Shown: positions 49,079 to 58,034, numbered from the stretch's first letter. The stretch is 64,000 bases of DNA from Dermabacter sp. p3-SID358 (GCF_025147465.1 NZ_JALXOZ010000012.1:10156-74155), one strand, 5' to 3'. Translations and numbers: made by a program. The notes: generated by a model not told the origin, from the letters alone.

Positions 49079-49722
49079 GTGAGCTTCCCGCCCGTCGCAT
49101 CCACGGCGCCCTCATAGAGCGCGGCGGCGGGTTCGGAGTATTCAACGTGGTCGAGGTGCTCCCCGCTGAACACGAGAGAGGTCACTGAAGCGAGGCGGCA
49201 TTCGCGCTTTCGAGGATCGTGCAGCAGGGGTTTGTGCTCGGCTGCGCGGCGCGTGAGCCAAATGGGGAGCTGATGCAACACGAGGGCGACTTCGTGCCCC
49301 TCAGCAGTATGGCGAGCATCGCGTACCGACGCCATGACGCGCTCGACCTGATCGCGATACCGCTCGCCCCAACTCGGGCGGAACGGGTTCACGAAATACT
49401 TCCAGTTCTTCGGATTTGTGAAACTCGCTTCGCCGTGACCGATTCGATGACCTTCGAAGTGGTTGAGGGCCTCCGTGAGACGCTCATCCGTCTCGACCAC
49501 GAGCCCGTGGGGTTCGGCGATGGGCTTCGCCGTTTGCTGTGCGCGAAGAAGCGGGGAGGCGGCAACTTTGACGATGTCACGGCCCGCGAGAGCATCACCC
49601 GTGAGGCGCGCCATCTGCTCGCCGCGTTCAGAAAGCCGATATCCGGGCAAGCGCCCGTAGAGGATCTTTCCCGGGTTGTGCACCTCGCCGTGCCGCACCA
49701 GGTGAACGATCGTCTCAGTCAT
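49075..49722 (-). CDS. Histidine phosphatase superfamily protein
   Basis: A 215-residue phosphoglycerate-mutase-like protein with the phosphohistidine motif LVRHGEVHNP, LSERGEQMARLTG, ASPLLRAQQTA and the second His in VLHQLPIWL. It opens the cytochrome c assembly operon, as in mycobacteria. The substrate is unknown; its junction with resA is an overlapping ATGA. Confidence 0.88.
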   Translation of the reverse strand: MTETIVHLVRHGEVHNPGKILYGRLPGYRLSERGEQMARLTGDALAGRDIVKVAASPLLRAQQTAKPIAEPHGLVVETDERLTEALNHFEGHRIGHGEASFTNPKNWKYFVNPFRPSWGERYRDQVERVMASVRDARHTAEGHEVALVLHQLPIWLTRRAAEHKPLLHDPRKRECRLASVTSLVFSGEHLDHVEYSEPAAALYEGAVDATGGKLT

Positions 49723-49785
49723 AAGCCCTCTCGGTGGTGGGAAGAGTGGTATCGAAGCCTTGGCGCTCCAGCCTATCGGCTCGCG

Positions 49786-50292
49786 TCACTCGCCGGTGGC
49801 AAACTCGATGCACTCGCGATCCTGTTCACTCACGAGCTTATCGAGGATGCGAGCGAGGGCCAGGAAATCCTCCCTGCCGAGCCGGTCCAGGAGGAATTCG
49901 CGCACGCTCACGACATGGTTCGGCGCCGCTTCCTCAAGAAGCTCACGACCCGCGGCGGTGAGAACGGCGACGCGCCCGCGACCGTCGGAAACCGAACGCT
50001 CACGCGCGACCAAACCGCGCTTTTCCATGCGCGCAACCGTGTGTGTGAGCCGCGAGCGCGAGTGCACGACCTGCTGCGCAAGCTCCGACATGCGCGCGCT
50101 TCCACTTTCACTTTCGCTGAGGCGCACGAGGATTTCATATTCGGCGAGCGAGAGGTCGATGTTCGGATCCTGCTCGAGGGTCTGGGAGAGGCGTTCCTTG
50201 AGGCGGGTGGTCGTGAAGAGATAGGTGCGCCACGCTTTTTGTTCCTCGAGGTCGAGCCAAGGAACCTCCTGCCTGCTGTTCTCGCTCGCCAC
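49786..50292 (-). CDS. MarR-family transcriptional regulator
   Basis: A 168-residue winged-helix repressor. DPNIDLSLAEYEILVRLSES leads into the recognition helix region MSELAQQVVHSRSRLTHTV and the wing VSDGRGRVAVLTAAGREL. It is divergent from the YceI gene, a pairing common in actinobacteria, so YceI and its own gene are the likely targets. It may also read through into the cytochrome assembly operon 63 bases downstream. An exact 12-mer copy lies inside. Confidence 0.9.
   Translation of the reverse strand: MASENSRQEVPWLDLEEQKAWRTYLFTTTRLKERLSQTLEQDPNIDLSLAEYEILVRLSESESGSARMSELAQQVVHSRSRLTHTVARMEKRGLVARERSVSDGRGRVAVLTAAGRELLEEAAPNHVVSVREFLLDRLGREDFLALARILDKLVSEQDRECIEFATGE
49978..49989 (+). 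repeat. Exact copy of the recurring 12-mer
   Basis: GCGACCGTCGGA followed by AA, antisense within the MarR gene. Confidence 0.55.
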
Positions 50293-50427
50293 CCTCGGCT
50301 CCTTTCACCCGGCACTCTCGGAAAATGCATGAAATCGCCTCCTATTATGCGCGTGTGGGGGCCTTGACGCACGAAAGGGTGTCCCCAACCTCACCCCGTG
50401 TGATGACGGACTGGTGGGGCTTTGAGC

Positions 50428-50456
50428 TTGACATGACCGACCGATTCGAATAGTTT
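50428..50456 (+). promoter_or_regulatory. Promoter of the YceI gene
   Basis: TTGACA (50428-50433), 17 bases, TAGTTT (50451-50456). The -10 is embedded in AGTTTAGTTTTCAACT (50452-50467), whose outer AGTT/AACT are symmetric, a candidate MarR site placed to block the promoter. Confidence 0.6.
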
Positions 50457-50475
50457 AGTTTTCAACTTCCGGGCG

Positions 50476-50487
50476 GCAACCGTCGGA
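50476..50487 (+). repeat. Exact copy of the recurring 12-mer
   Basis: GCAACCGTCGGA followed by CC, in the untranslated leader of the YceI gene. Confidence 0.65.
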
Positions 50488-50518
50488 CCGCCACCTCTAC
50501 CACTCGAAGGAGAAACCC

Positions 50519-51061
50519 ATGACCGCACTTCCCGAAGGGCTCACACAAGGCACGTGGACCCTCGACGCTTCCCACACCGCCGCCGCATTCACCGTGCGCC
50601 ACGCAGGTATTTCGAAGACCCGCGGCCAGTTCGAGGAGGTCGCCGGCCAGATGATCGTTGGCGAGACACTCGAAGACACCCGCATCAGCGCCGAGATCCA
50701 GATCGATTCGCTCACGACCGGCAACAACGACCGCGACCAGCACCTCAAGAGCGCCGACTTCTTCGACGCCGAGCAGTTCACGGCCATGGTGTTCACGTCG
50801 ACCTCGTTCGATGGCGAAACCCTCAAGGGCGACCTCACCATCAAGGACGTCACGAAGAGTGTTGAACTTGACGTGGAGTTTGAAGGCGCTGCAACCGACC
50901 CGTTCGGCACCTATCGCGCAGGTTTCTCGGGCACGACCGAGATTTCCCGCAAGGAGTTCGGGCTCACGTGGAACGCCGCGCTCGAAGCCGGCGGCGTACT
51001 CGTAGGCGACAAAGTGAAGATCATGATCGACGCCGAGTTCACCGCGCCCACCGCAGCCTGA
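50519..51061 (+). CDS. YceI-family lipocalin-like protein
   Basis: A 180-residue beta-barrel protein of the YceI family, members of which bind long polyisoprenoid chains such as quinone precursors. It shows GTWTLDASHTAAAFTVRHAG, the typical VRHxxISK start, and DQHLKSADFFDAEQF. There is no signal peptide, so it is probably cytoplasmic. RBS AAGGAGAA precedes the ATG. It is controlled from the divergent MarR region. Confidence 0.92.
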   Translation: MTALPEGLTQGTWTLDASHTAAAFTVRHAGISKTRGQFEEVAGQMIVGETLEDTRISAEIQIDSLTTGNNDRDQHLKSADFFDAEQFTAMVFTSTSFDGETLKGDLTIKDVTKSVELDVEFEGAATDPFGTYRAGFSGTTEISRKEFGLTWNAALEAGGVLVGDKVKIMIDAEFTAPTAA

Positions 51062-51085
51062 GCGGCAATCTTCTAGGCTGGGGTC

Positions 51086-51421
51086 ATGAACGACAACGCT
51101 CATGACCCCGGTCTTTCATCATCTTCGGGAGCCCGCATTGTGCTGCTCGAACGTCCTGGCTGCCATTTGTGCGAAGAGGCAGCGCTCATCGTGGAGCGCG
51201 TCGCGGCGGAAGCAGGCGAACGGGTCGAACGGGTCAACATCGAAGACGACGATGCACTCGCACGGCGCTGGTCTATCGAGATCCCCGTTGTTGCCGTCGA
51301 CGGCGAAGTCGTTGCCGTGTACCGCGTTGAGGAGAAGAAGCTACAAGCGGCGCTCACGCGGGGACTGAGGCGCCCGCATCCCATCATTGGTGCGGCGGCG
51401 AGGATCTTGCGCCGCGGCTGA
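51086..51421 (+). CDS. Glutaredoxin-like protein
   Basis: A 111-residue thioredoxin-fold protein with redox motif ERPGCHLCEEAALIVER and cis-Pro in IEIPVVAVDGEVVAVY, matching the small DUF836/glutaredoxin-like family. A Ser-rich start precedes the fold. It begins 24 bases after the YceI stop, likely cotranscribed. Confidence 0.8.
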   Translation: MNDNAHDPGLSSSSGARIVLLERPGCHLCEEAALIVERVAAEAGERVERVNIEDDDALARRWSIEIPVVAVDGEVVAVYRVEEKKLQAALTRGLRRPHPIIGAAARILRRG

Positions 51422-51469
51422 ATTTGCGCGCCCACTACAGCACTCGCCTGCTCTCGACAGCCTGCTCCA

Positions 51470-51645
51470 GTACCTTTCACCGGTGGGCCGCCCTCAACCT
51501 TCCAGCTTCTCCTCCCAAAACCCTGCCCCAACAGTTTTTACCGGCAGGCCGCCCCCAGCCTCCCAGCTTTCCCCCCGGCAGAATCCGGCCCTACGGCTTT
51601 CATCAACAGCCCACCCCAGCTTCTCAGCTTCCCCCGCCATAACTC
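51470..51645 (+). repeat. Degenerate tandem repeat of about 61 bases, three units
   Basis: Pyrimidine-rich units starting near 51473, 51535 and 51596 share TTxACCGGxxGGCCGCCC and CCAGCTTxTCC blocks. Apparent ORFs through it are simple repeats and not convincing proteins. This is the left part of a 537-base stretch (51422-51958) without a gene. Confidence 0.5.
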
Positions 51646-51683
51646 CGATATTCGCCCGCACCACTCTTCCTTTACATACGAAG

Positions 51684-51742
51684 GTGGTGAAAAACAGCGT
51701 TAGAGGCACGCATTTGAACGCCAGATAGCGGTTTTTCACCAC
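51684..51742. repeat. Inverted repeat in the centre of the gene-free region
   Basis: GTGGTGAAAAAC (51684-51695) and GTTTTTCACCAC (51731-51742) are perfect 12-base arms, 35 bases apart. Different repeats flank them on each side. Confidence 0.6.
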
Positions 51743-51761
51743 TTTGCTGCTGCCGAGGAGG

Positions 51762-51855
51762 AAGCAAGGCAGGTGCCAGGGACAGGAAGAAAGGCGGCTA
51801 CCTGAGGTGGAAAGCAAGGCGGCTATCTGAGGTAAGCAAGGCTGTTACCGGGGAA
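51762..51855 (+). repeat. Short tandem repeat, about four units of 20-25 bases
   Basis: Successive units share the consensus AAGCAAGGCGGCTAYCTG and AGGT. The two middle units (51787-51833) are nearly identical. It lies right of the central inverted repeat; 51856-51892 holds nothing recognisable. Confidence 0.55.
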
Positions 51856-51892
51856 AGACAGCCAGTTAAGGAAGGGAGAAGCGCGGCCACAA

Positions 51893-51929
51893 AAAACCGC
51901 CGCCCTCCGAGAAGGAGAACGGCAGTTCT
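51893..51929 (-). terminator. Intrinsic terminator of the bS22 gene
   Basis: Arms 51897-51910 and 51916-51929 pair over 14 bases with a few G-U pairs around GAGAA, followed on the minus strand by six T. It lies 29 bases after the bS22 stop. Confidence 0.75.
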
Positions 51930-51958
51930 TTGACGCGTGCGGGCCAGCCCGCAGCGAC

Positions 51959-52057
51959 TTACTTCTTGTTACGGCGCTGGTGGCGGGTCTTGCGGAGAAG
52001 CTTGCGGTGCTTCTTCTTCGACATGCGCTTGCGACGCTTCTTGATCACGGAACCCAT
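51959..52057 (-). CDS. Small ribosomal protein bS22 (actinobacterial, AURKAIP1/mS38-like)
   Basis: A 32-residue, extremely basic protein starting MGSVIKKRRKRMSKKKHRK and ending TRHQRRNKK. This matches the short actinobacterial protein found on the 30S subunit near the decoding centre. ATG 52057 follows AAGAGGCA; a longer ORF upstream lacks homology. It has its own terminator, and a gene-free leader of about 220 bases precedes it. Confidence 0.9.
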   Translation of the reverse strand: MGSVIKKRRKRMSKKKHRKLLRKTRHQRRNKK

Positions 52058-52277
52058 GATTGCCTCTTTTCTTACAGTGCGTGGTGGCGGCGGCACCGCC
52101 CAGGTGTCGGTGGCCGGCACGCGCCGAGCGCAGCCGGGGCGGCCACCCTCGCGGGGCAGCGGCCACAAACACAGACAATGCACCATTTTAGCGCCGCAGC
52201 CCAATGCGCTCAAAGGTCATCCGCGAAGCGTGAGGGGCTTCACGCGCGCGAATTGAGCAACGATCCTTGGATCTTGC

Positions 52278-53972
52278 CTAGGTTGACGCGATGAGCTCAG
52301 CAAGGGCACTTTCAAGGCGCGACGCCCGGTCGAGCTCATTCTGGGCACCGGCGACGACGGTTCGTTCAGCCGCCTCGCGAAGCGAAGAACGCAAGGCCCT
52401 GCGGATTCGACGCTTGCGTGAGCCTGCAACGATCGAATTGAGAAACGCCGCGAAAATTCCGAGCAGAATTCCAAGGCCGAGCCCCGCGATGATCATCGCC
52501 GTGGGCACAGGCACGGGCACCCATAAACCCTCGAGCATCGGCATCGGCGGCTTCGGCACCTGAAGGAAATCGAAGCCTGCGAGCGCCAGCAGCCACACGA
52601 GCCCAGCGATGGCCGTGAGAAAAGCGAGCCACTGCACGATATTGAGCGGAAGCCATGTCCAGGACTTCTCGGATCCGCGAAAGTTCGTGTGGGTGAGGGC
52701 GTAATCGACTTCATCGGGCAGCGTCTCTTTTTCCTTATCGAGGGCGTCCGTGAGACGGCCCGGCCACGGGTGAGGCGCGTCGCCCGCGATCGACAACGCG
52801 AATTCGTCGACCGCGCGATTCATGCGCGCGCGAGCGCCGGGCGCATCGATGGAGAGCGAGGATCGCGAAACGAACTCCTCATCCGAGTCGCCTTTGCGGT
52901 GCCTGTTGCTTGCGCGCCCGATGCGCATCCTTTCGAGCGGGTCAACCTTGAACGACCCTATCCAGCGAAGCGCCGGCCATCCGGTGTGGCGGCCCGCGCG
53001 GGTTCGGTAGCTCTTCGCCACCGCCTCGGAAATCTTCTCGACCTGGGCGGCGCCCGCACATGCTTCCTCAAGCCGGTCAACCTCGAAAGTGGGAACTTCG
53101 CGAGGGAGCGAAGGGATCTCGACGGACTTACGCGTGACGGTCACACCCACCGCCTCCGCAATCATTTCTCCCTCGGCACGGGCGTCCGCGAGGAGGCGTT
53201 CGAGAACCGCGCGCTTCGATTCAACGACCGAGGCGATCTCCTCACGTAAGTTCGGAAGTCCGGTGCCGTCGACCGCGCTGACAAGCAACACCTGGGCTTT
53301 GGCGAGGCCGTCATCATCAAGCAGAGCCTTCATCGAGGAGCGCACGGCCACACCATCTGCTTTCGAGAGGCGGTCGGCCTGATTTACGACCACGATCGTC
53401 ACCGCGTCGTGGCGCGCGAAGCGGCTGATGAACTCGGTGTGTAAAACGGCATCCGCGTATTTTTCGGGGTCGGTGACCCACACGAGCACGTCGACCGTCC
53501 CCGCAAGGCGCTCAGCAATCTCGCGGTTCGCGCTTTCAACGGAATCGAAATCGGGCAGGTCCACGAGGATCGCCCCTTGCGGGAGCGAGCCGCGCCCCAC
53601 CGTGTGCCTCTCGCGAATCTCGAGCCAATCGAGGAGCGAGGCGGCGGAGCTTCCTCCGTACTCATCCGCGACCTCCGGGAGCACAGCGAGCGCGGTCGAG
53701 GTCGTGGGGCGCCTGTGCGCGACGCGCGCGATTTCTTCGCCGACGATGGCGTTCACAAGCGAGGACTTCCCCGAGCCCGTCGATCCAAACAGGCCGATCA
53801 CAGTGTGTTCGCTCGAATGTTCGAGGCGCTCCGTGAGCCGGGCACGCGCAGCCCGCGCGCTCTCGAGCGCAGTATTCGAGAGGAGAAGTTCAGCCTCAGC
53901 AATCGCGCTTGTCAGGGCTTCGACGGCCGCATCAAGCCGACCGCGCGCTTTCGAAACGGATCTCGCGCTCAT
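52278..53972 (-). CDS. Dynamin-like GTPase, second of a tandem pair
   Basis: A 564-residue protein with GTPase motifs GLFGSTGSGKSSLVNAIVG (G1), RPTTSTALAV (G2), ILVDLPDFDSVE (G3) and IVVVNQADRLS (G4) in the first 230 residues. A helical middle follows, then two membrane spans near residues 455-530 (FLTAIAGLVWLLALAGF and AMIIAGLGLGILLGIFAAF) and a helical end. Membrane-bound bacterial dynamins occur as pairs; Streptomyces DynA/DynB stabilise division rings. Its ATG overlaps the first gene's stop by 4 bases. Confidence 0.82.
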   Translation of the reverse strand: MSARSVSKARGRLDAAVEALTSAIAEAELLLSNTALESARAARARLTERLEHSSEHTVIGLFGSTGSGKSSLVNAIVGEEIARVAHRRPTTSTALAVLPEVADEYGGSSAASLLDWLEIRERHTVGRGSLPQGAILVDLPDFDSVESANREIAERLAGTVDVLVWVTDPEKYADAVLHTEFISRFARHDAVTIVVVNQADRLSKADGVAVRSSMKALLDDDGLAKAQVLLVSAVDGTGLPNLREEIASVVESKRAVLERLLADARAEGEMIAEAVGVTVTRKSVEIPSLPREVPTFEVDRLEEACAGAAQVEKISEAVAKSYRTRAGRHTGWPALRWIGSFKVDPLERMRIGRASNRHRKGDSDEEFVSRSSLSIDAPGARARMNRAVDEFALSIAGDAPHPWPGRLTDALDKEKETLPDEVDYALTHTNFRGSEKSWTWLPLNIVQWLAFLTAIAGLVWLLALAGFDFLQVPKPPMPMLEGLWVPVPVPTAMIIAGLGLGILLGIFAAFLNSIVAGSRKRRIRRALRSSLREAAERTVVAGAQNELDRASRLESALAELIAST

Positions 53973-55750
53973 TCCCGATCACCTCGCGCGCGAGGAGCGG
54001 AAGCGCCGCCAAGGCTCTCGATGAGCGCGCGCACAGAATCGGCATCGGCTCGGATAGCGCTCGAAGGAGTCGTGATGGGTTGTGCTGCAAGCGCTTTCGC
54101 GAACGCCGTCGCTTGCGCATCCACGACATTTCCAATGCGTGAATCGAGCATCGCACGGGCCTTCTTCGCGAGCCTCCTCACGGCCTCGTCGCCAAAGATC
54201 GATTCGAGAAGCTTTTGCCCCACGAGTGCCGTTGCCGTTCCCGCGCCGACCTCCAAGCCCGTAGGCATAAACGCTGTCGACGCAAAGACGACGACCATGA
54301 GAGCAATACCGACGACATTGACCCCGAGCGACAGCACGCGCGCCTGCGTACGGCGATCCGAGCCTTCGGTCTGGACGAGTTCGAGAACGTCTTTTTGCCA
54401 GGCCCGCACTTGATCCTCGACCGTGCGGCGGAAGTCGTCCGGTACCTGCATGAGTGTGACCGCGAGGCCTGGACTCGACTGCAAAAGGGACGTTCCCGCA
54501 GCGTGCGAATTCCAGGCGCGCACCGTGCGCGAGCGCGCGTGAGCAACCTGGTCGATGACGACGGTGACAAGGCCTGTCTCGATCGCGTTTTCCGCCGCGT
54601 CGACAGGCCGCGTGCGCCCTGTGATCGCGGCCGTGAGGCGATCTCTCGTGCGGGAGATCCACCCCTGCACACCTTTGAAGAACTCCCCAGTGCCCACGAC
54701 ATCCTGCCAGCGTGCAAGCACCTCTCCGCGCAAAAGCGCTCCGTCACGCGTGAGGCTGGAGATCGAATCTTTTGCCTGATCGAACTCCGCGCGCGCGAGA
54801 GCCGCGAGCCGATCCCGCTCTTCTTCCTGCGTGCCGATTGCATCGGCAAGTTCATCGAGCGATTGTGCTGTCGCAACGAGCGCACCGCGAAGCGTGCGCC
54901 GTGCAATCGCCGAACGCGCCTCCTTGTCCCGCGCGAGCGCCCCGAGCCACGCCGAAAGTTCGCGCACCTCATCCGTGTCGAGAAGCTCTGTGTCGCCGAG
55001 TTCTTGCTCGTGGATCGCAAGCAACCGCTCTGTCACCACACCTCTCTCGGCGAGCATCGCACTCAAATGCGAGGTGAGATCCTCCACTACGCCGTCCTTG
55101 TGCGGGATGCGGTTCATCACCACAATGACCGTAACTTCACGCTCCGCTGCCTGAGCGAGCGCGAGCCACGGAACCGCGTCCGCGTACCGGTGTGCGGTTG
55201 TCACAAAGATCCACAGGTCGGCGGCACGAAGCAGCTGTCCGGCAAGCTCGCGGTTTTCGCGACTCACGGAATCGATATCGGGCGCATCCAAAAGAGCAAT
55301 CCCTTGGGGCACTCGCTCACTCTCGACAAGGTGAAGCGCCGTACCAATACCCGTTCCACGCTCGCGCGCCTCTGGGCTCGATGCGCTCATGTGCACCCGC
55401 GGAAGCGACGGCAGAATCCTCTCGCCTTCAAACCACGTGGTGTCGGCCGGGTGATGCACGAGCACGGGCTGGCGAGTCGTGGGCCGCAGCGCTCCGGCAC
55501 GCGAAATGCTCTCCCCTACGAGCGCATTCACGAGGGTTGATTTTCCCGAACCAGTTGAACCGCCCACGACTGCAAGCAGTGGCGCCTCGAGCGAGGCAAG
55601 CCTGGGCGCGAGGTGATCTTCAACCTGCTGAGCGATATGCCCAGCTTTCTCCCGGGCCTCAGCCGCGCCTGCGATGTCGAAAGGCAGGCTCGCCTCGCGC
55701 GCGTGCCGTGTGAGCGGCGCGAGGAGGGAAGAATCCGCACGTGCATCCAT
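53969..55750 (-). CDS. Dynamin-like GTPase, first of a tandem pair
   Basis: A 593-residue partner with AVVGGSTGSGKSTLVNALVG (G1), RPTTRQPVLV (G2), ALLDAPDIDSVS (G3) and VIVVMNRIPHKDG (G4). Long helical segments (residues about 260-440) and a hydrophobic hairpin (about 475-520, VNVVGIALMVVVFASTAFM) follow. It is translationally coupled to the second GTPase, implying a hetero-oligomer at the membrane. No sepF or other division gene is adjacent. Automated labels such as ABC transporter would be wrong: there is no ABC signature. Confidence 0.82.
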   Translation of the reverse strand: MDARADSSLLAPLTRHAREASLPFDIAGAAEAREKAGHIAQQVEDHLAPRLASLEAPLLAVVGGSTGSGKSTLVNALVGESISRAGALRPTTRQPVLVHHPADTTWFEGERILPSLPRVHMSASSPEARERGTGIGTALHLVESERVPQGIALLDAPDIDSVSRENRELAGQLLRAADLWIFVTTAHRYADAVPWLALAQAAEREVTVIVVMNRIPHKDGVVEDLTSHLSAMLAERGVVTERLLAIHEQELGDTELLDTDEVRELSAWLGALARDKEARSAIARRTLRGALVATAQSLDELADAIGTQEEERDRLAALARAEFDQAKDSISSLTRDGALLRGEVLARWQDVVGTGEFFKGVQGWISRTRDRLTAAITGRTRPVDAAENAIETGLVTVVIDQVAHARSRTVRAWNSHAAGTSLLQSSPGLAVTLMQVPDDFRRTVEDQVRAWQKDVLELVQTEGSDRRTQARVLSLGVNVVGIALMVVVFASTAFMPTGLEVGAGTATALVGQKLLESIFGDEAVRRLAKKARAMLDSRIGNVVDAQATAFAKALAAQPITTPSSAIRADADSVRALIESLGGASAPRARGDRE

Positions 55751-55788
55751 GGCATAAGCCTACCGAACGGGATCTCAACCGCGGTGCG

Positions 55789-55800
55789 GCAACCGTCGGA
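55789..55800 (+). repeat. Exact copy of the recurring 12-mer
   Basis: GCAACCGTCGGA followed by CC, in the divergent spacer between the dynamin-like pair and ktrB. Identical over 14 bases to the copy at 50476. Confidence 0.65.
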
Positions 55801-55897
55801 CCTCTATTCCGCCCCCGGACCTCGCAGAAATACCCCGATGCGCCAACGGGGGACTAGAGTGAACGCGGCCCCACTTCTCGCGCCGAAAGGAGGCTCC

Positions 55898-57304
55898 GTG
55901 GGAGCGCCCATCGTCCCCCGCCAAAAGCCGCGGCGCCGCCTGAACGCCATCACCTCCTTCATTTCTGGTCTCGTGCGCGAAGCAGCCCGCACCTCCCCTG
56001 CGCGCCTCGCATTGTTCGTGTTCACGTCAATGATTCTGCTGTTTACGCTTATCCTCGAACTACCGATCTCGAGCGTGTCAGGCCAACGCACCCGCTTCGT
56101 CGATGCACTTTTCACCGCGGTAAGTGCCATGTGTGTCACGGGGCTCGTCACCGTTCCTACGCAAACCCACTGGTCGGCTTTCGGTCTCATCGTGCTCATG
56201 GTCGCGATCAAGGTCGGCGGCCTCGGCGTTCTCACGCTTGCCTCCCTCCTTGGCCTAAGCGTGATGCGGCACATGGGTCTCGCCCAGCGCATCGTTACCG
56301 CTCGCGAAACTAAGGCCGCGAAGCTCAGCGAGGTCGGCGGCGTTCTTCGCACGATCGTGCTTACTTCGACCGGCTTCGAGGTCGCGACTTTCATCGCTCT
56401 CGTGCCGTTCCTCATGCGGCACGAAGCAAGCCTCAAATATGCCCTTTTCAATTCAGTGTTCTACGCAATTTCGGCGTTCAATAACGCGGGATTCATTCCC
56501 GAGGTGGGCGGCATCGAGCGTTATCTCGGCGATCCGTGGTTCTCCATCCCTATCGCAACCTCCGTGTTCGTAGGTGCGCTCGGCTTCCCCGTGATCCTCG
56601 TGCTCGTGAGGAACTGGCGCGCGCCCGAAAACTGGAGCCTCCACGCAAAGCTCACCATTTGGACCTCGAGCATCCTCTTCGTCGCGGGCTCGATCGGGAT
56701 TCTCCTTTCCGAATGGGGCAACCCCGCAACGCTCGGCGAGCACACCTTCGGCACGAAGCTGCTCTCGTCAACTTTTGCGAGCGTCATGACCCGCTCGGGC
56801 GGCTTTTCGACCCTTGATATTGGGGCGATGAATACCGACACGTGGCTCATCATGGACGTGCTCATGTTTATCGGCGGCGGCTCGGGCTCAACGGGCGGCG
56901 GCATCAAGGTCACAACGTTCGCGCTTCTCGTCCTATCCATCGTTGCGGAAGCGCGAGGAGACCGCGACATCGAAATCTTCGGCCGTAGCATTCCCTACGA
57001 CACGATTCGCCAGGCCATCGCCGTTCTCGTGATCAGCGTGCTGTTCGTCGCGATCGCGACCTGGGTCATGCTCCGCCTTACCGATTATCCGCTCGACCAG
57101 GTGCTGTTCGAGGTCCTGAGTGCGTACGGCACCGTGGGCCTCTCAACCGGCATCACGAGCGACCTCAGCAACGCCGCCAAATACGCCATCATCGTGTGCA
57201 TGTACGTGGGTCGCATCGGCCCTATGACGCTCGGTGCTGCACTCGCCCTTCGCAGTCGCCGCAGGGTGATCCACCTGCCCGAAGAGCGGCCCGTCGTCGG
57301 CTGA
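55898..57304 (+). CDS. ktrB: Potassium uptake channel subunit (KtrB/TrkH family)
   Basis: Membrane channel subunit, 468 residues, with four repeated span-loop-span units. Selectivity-loop segments include SAMCVTGLVTVPTQTHW, SAFNNAGFIPEVGG, MTRSGGFSTLDIGAM and SAYGTVGLSTGITSD, each with the conserved Gly. The intramembrane gate lies near FIGGGSGSTGGGIKVTTFA. GTG 55898 sits after AAAGGAGG; further in-frame codons upstream are unsupported. It forms a pair with ktrA 19 bases downstream. Confidence 0.93.
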   Translation: MGAPIVPRQKPRRRLNAITSFISGLVREAARTSPARLALFVFTSMILLFTLILELPISSVSGQRTRFVDALFTAVSAMCVTGLVTVPTQTHWSAFGLIVLMVAIKVGGLGVLTLASLLGLSVMRHMGLAQRIVTARETKAAKLSEVGGVLRTIVLTSTGFEVATFIALVPFLMRHEASLKYALFNSVFYAISAFNNAGFIPEVGGIERYLGDPWFSIPIATSVFVGALGFPVILVLVRNWRAPENWSLHAKLTIWTSSILFVAGSIGILLSEWGNPATLGEHTFGTKLLSSTFASVMTRSGGFSTLDIGAMNTDTWLIMDVLMFIGGGSGSTGGGIKVTTFALLVLSIVAEARGDRDIEIFGRSIPYDTIRQAIAVLVISVLFVAIATWVMLRLTDYPLDQVLFEVLSAYGTVGLSTGITSDLSNAAKYAIIVCMYVGRIGPMTLGAALALRSRRRVIHLPEERPVVG

Positions 57305-57323
57305 GTCCGCTAGGCTGGAGCAC

Positions 57324-57992
57324 ATGGCAAACTCCCGCTCCTTTGGCCGCAGCGTCCTCATCGTCGGCCTCGGCCGTTTCGGGGCGTCGATGGCCCTCAA
57401 TCTCGAGTCTCTCGGCACAAACGTTCTCGCGATCGATAAACGTGCCGATCTCGTCCAAGACTATTCGGGAAAACTCACCCACGTTGTTGAAGCGGATGCC
57501 ACGAATATCGAGGCACTGAACCAGGTCGGCGCCTCTAGCTTCGATGTTGCCGTCGTTGGCGTGGGCACCTCGATTGAGGCGAGCGTGCTTATTACCGCGA
57601 ACCTCGTGGACCTCGCGGGCCCGGTCATTTGGGCGAAGGCAATTTCCGTCGCGCACGGCAAGATTCTTGAGCGCATCGGCGCGCACCACGTCGTATTCCC
57701 CGAAAAGGACGCTGGCCAGAGGGTCGCCCACCTCGTCAACGGTCGTCTCCTCGACTACATCGAGTTCGACGACGGCTGGGCGATCGTCAAGATGCACCCG
57801 CCGCGCGAAATCCAGGGCTTTTCCCTCGGTGAATCCGACATCCGCACGAAGTATGGCGTGACGGTGGTCGGCGTGAAGTCCCCCGGGCGCGACTTCACCT
57901 ACGCGGAGCCGGACACGGTCGTCTCCTCGCACGACACTCTCATCGTCTCGGGTCACACCGAGCTGATCGAGCGATTCTCCAACCGCCCGTAG
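57324..57992 (+). CDS. ktrA: Potassium uptake regulatory subunit (KtrA/TrkA)
   Basis: Cytoplasmic RCK gating ring protein, 222 residues. The Rossmann nucleotide-binding domain has VLIVGLGRFGASMALNLES, the acidic end of strand 2 in LAIDKR and EADATNIEAL, followed by an RCK-C domain from about residue 140 (FSLGESDIRTKYGVTVVGVK). Single RCK_N plus RCK_C length fits KtrA rather than the doubled TrkA. Confidence 0.94.
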   Translation: MANSRSFGRSVLIVGLGRFGASMALNLESLGTNVLAIDKRADLVQDYSGKLTHVVEADATNIEALNQVGASSFDVAVVGVGTSIEASVLITANLVDLAGPVIWAKAISVAHGKILERIGAHHVVFPEKDAGQRVAHLVNGRLLDYIEFDDGWAIVKMHPPREIQGFSLGESDIRTKYGVTVVGVKSPGRDFTYAEPDTVVSSHDTLIVSGHTELIERFSNRP

Positions 57993-58015
57993 CGTGAGCT
58001 CTCGGGATCGGGGGG

Positions 58016-58027
58016 TCCGACGCTTGC
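58016..58027 (-). repeat. Exact copy of the recurring 12-mer
   Basis: Minus-strand GCAAGCGTCGGA followed by CCCCCC, the only notable element in the 42-base gap between the convergent ktrA and proC genes. Confidence 0.65.
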
Positions 58028-58034
58028 TTCGTCC

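Noticed and set aside
51100..51817. Minus-strand ORFs with Gly/Glu-rich repeats over the glutaredoxin-like gene and gene-free region
   Set aside because: The repeated peptides only mirror the DNA repeats; no start signal, no family, and the first part is antisense to a credible gene.
51470..51855. CRISPR array
   Set aside because: Units are degenerate, of unequal length, contiguous without unique spacers, and no cas gene is present.
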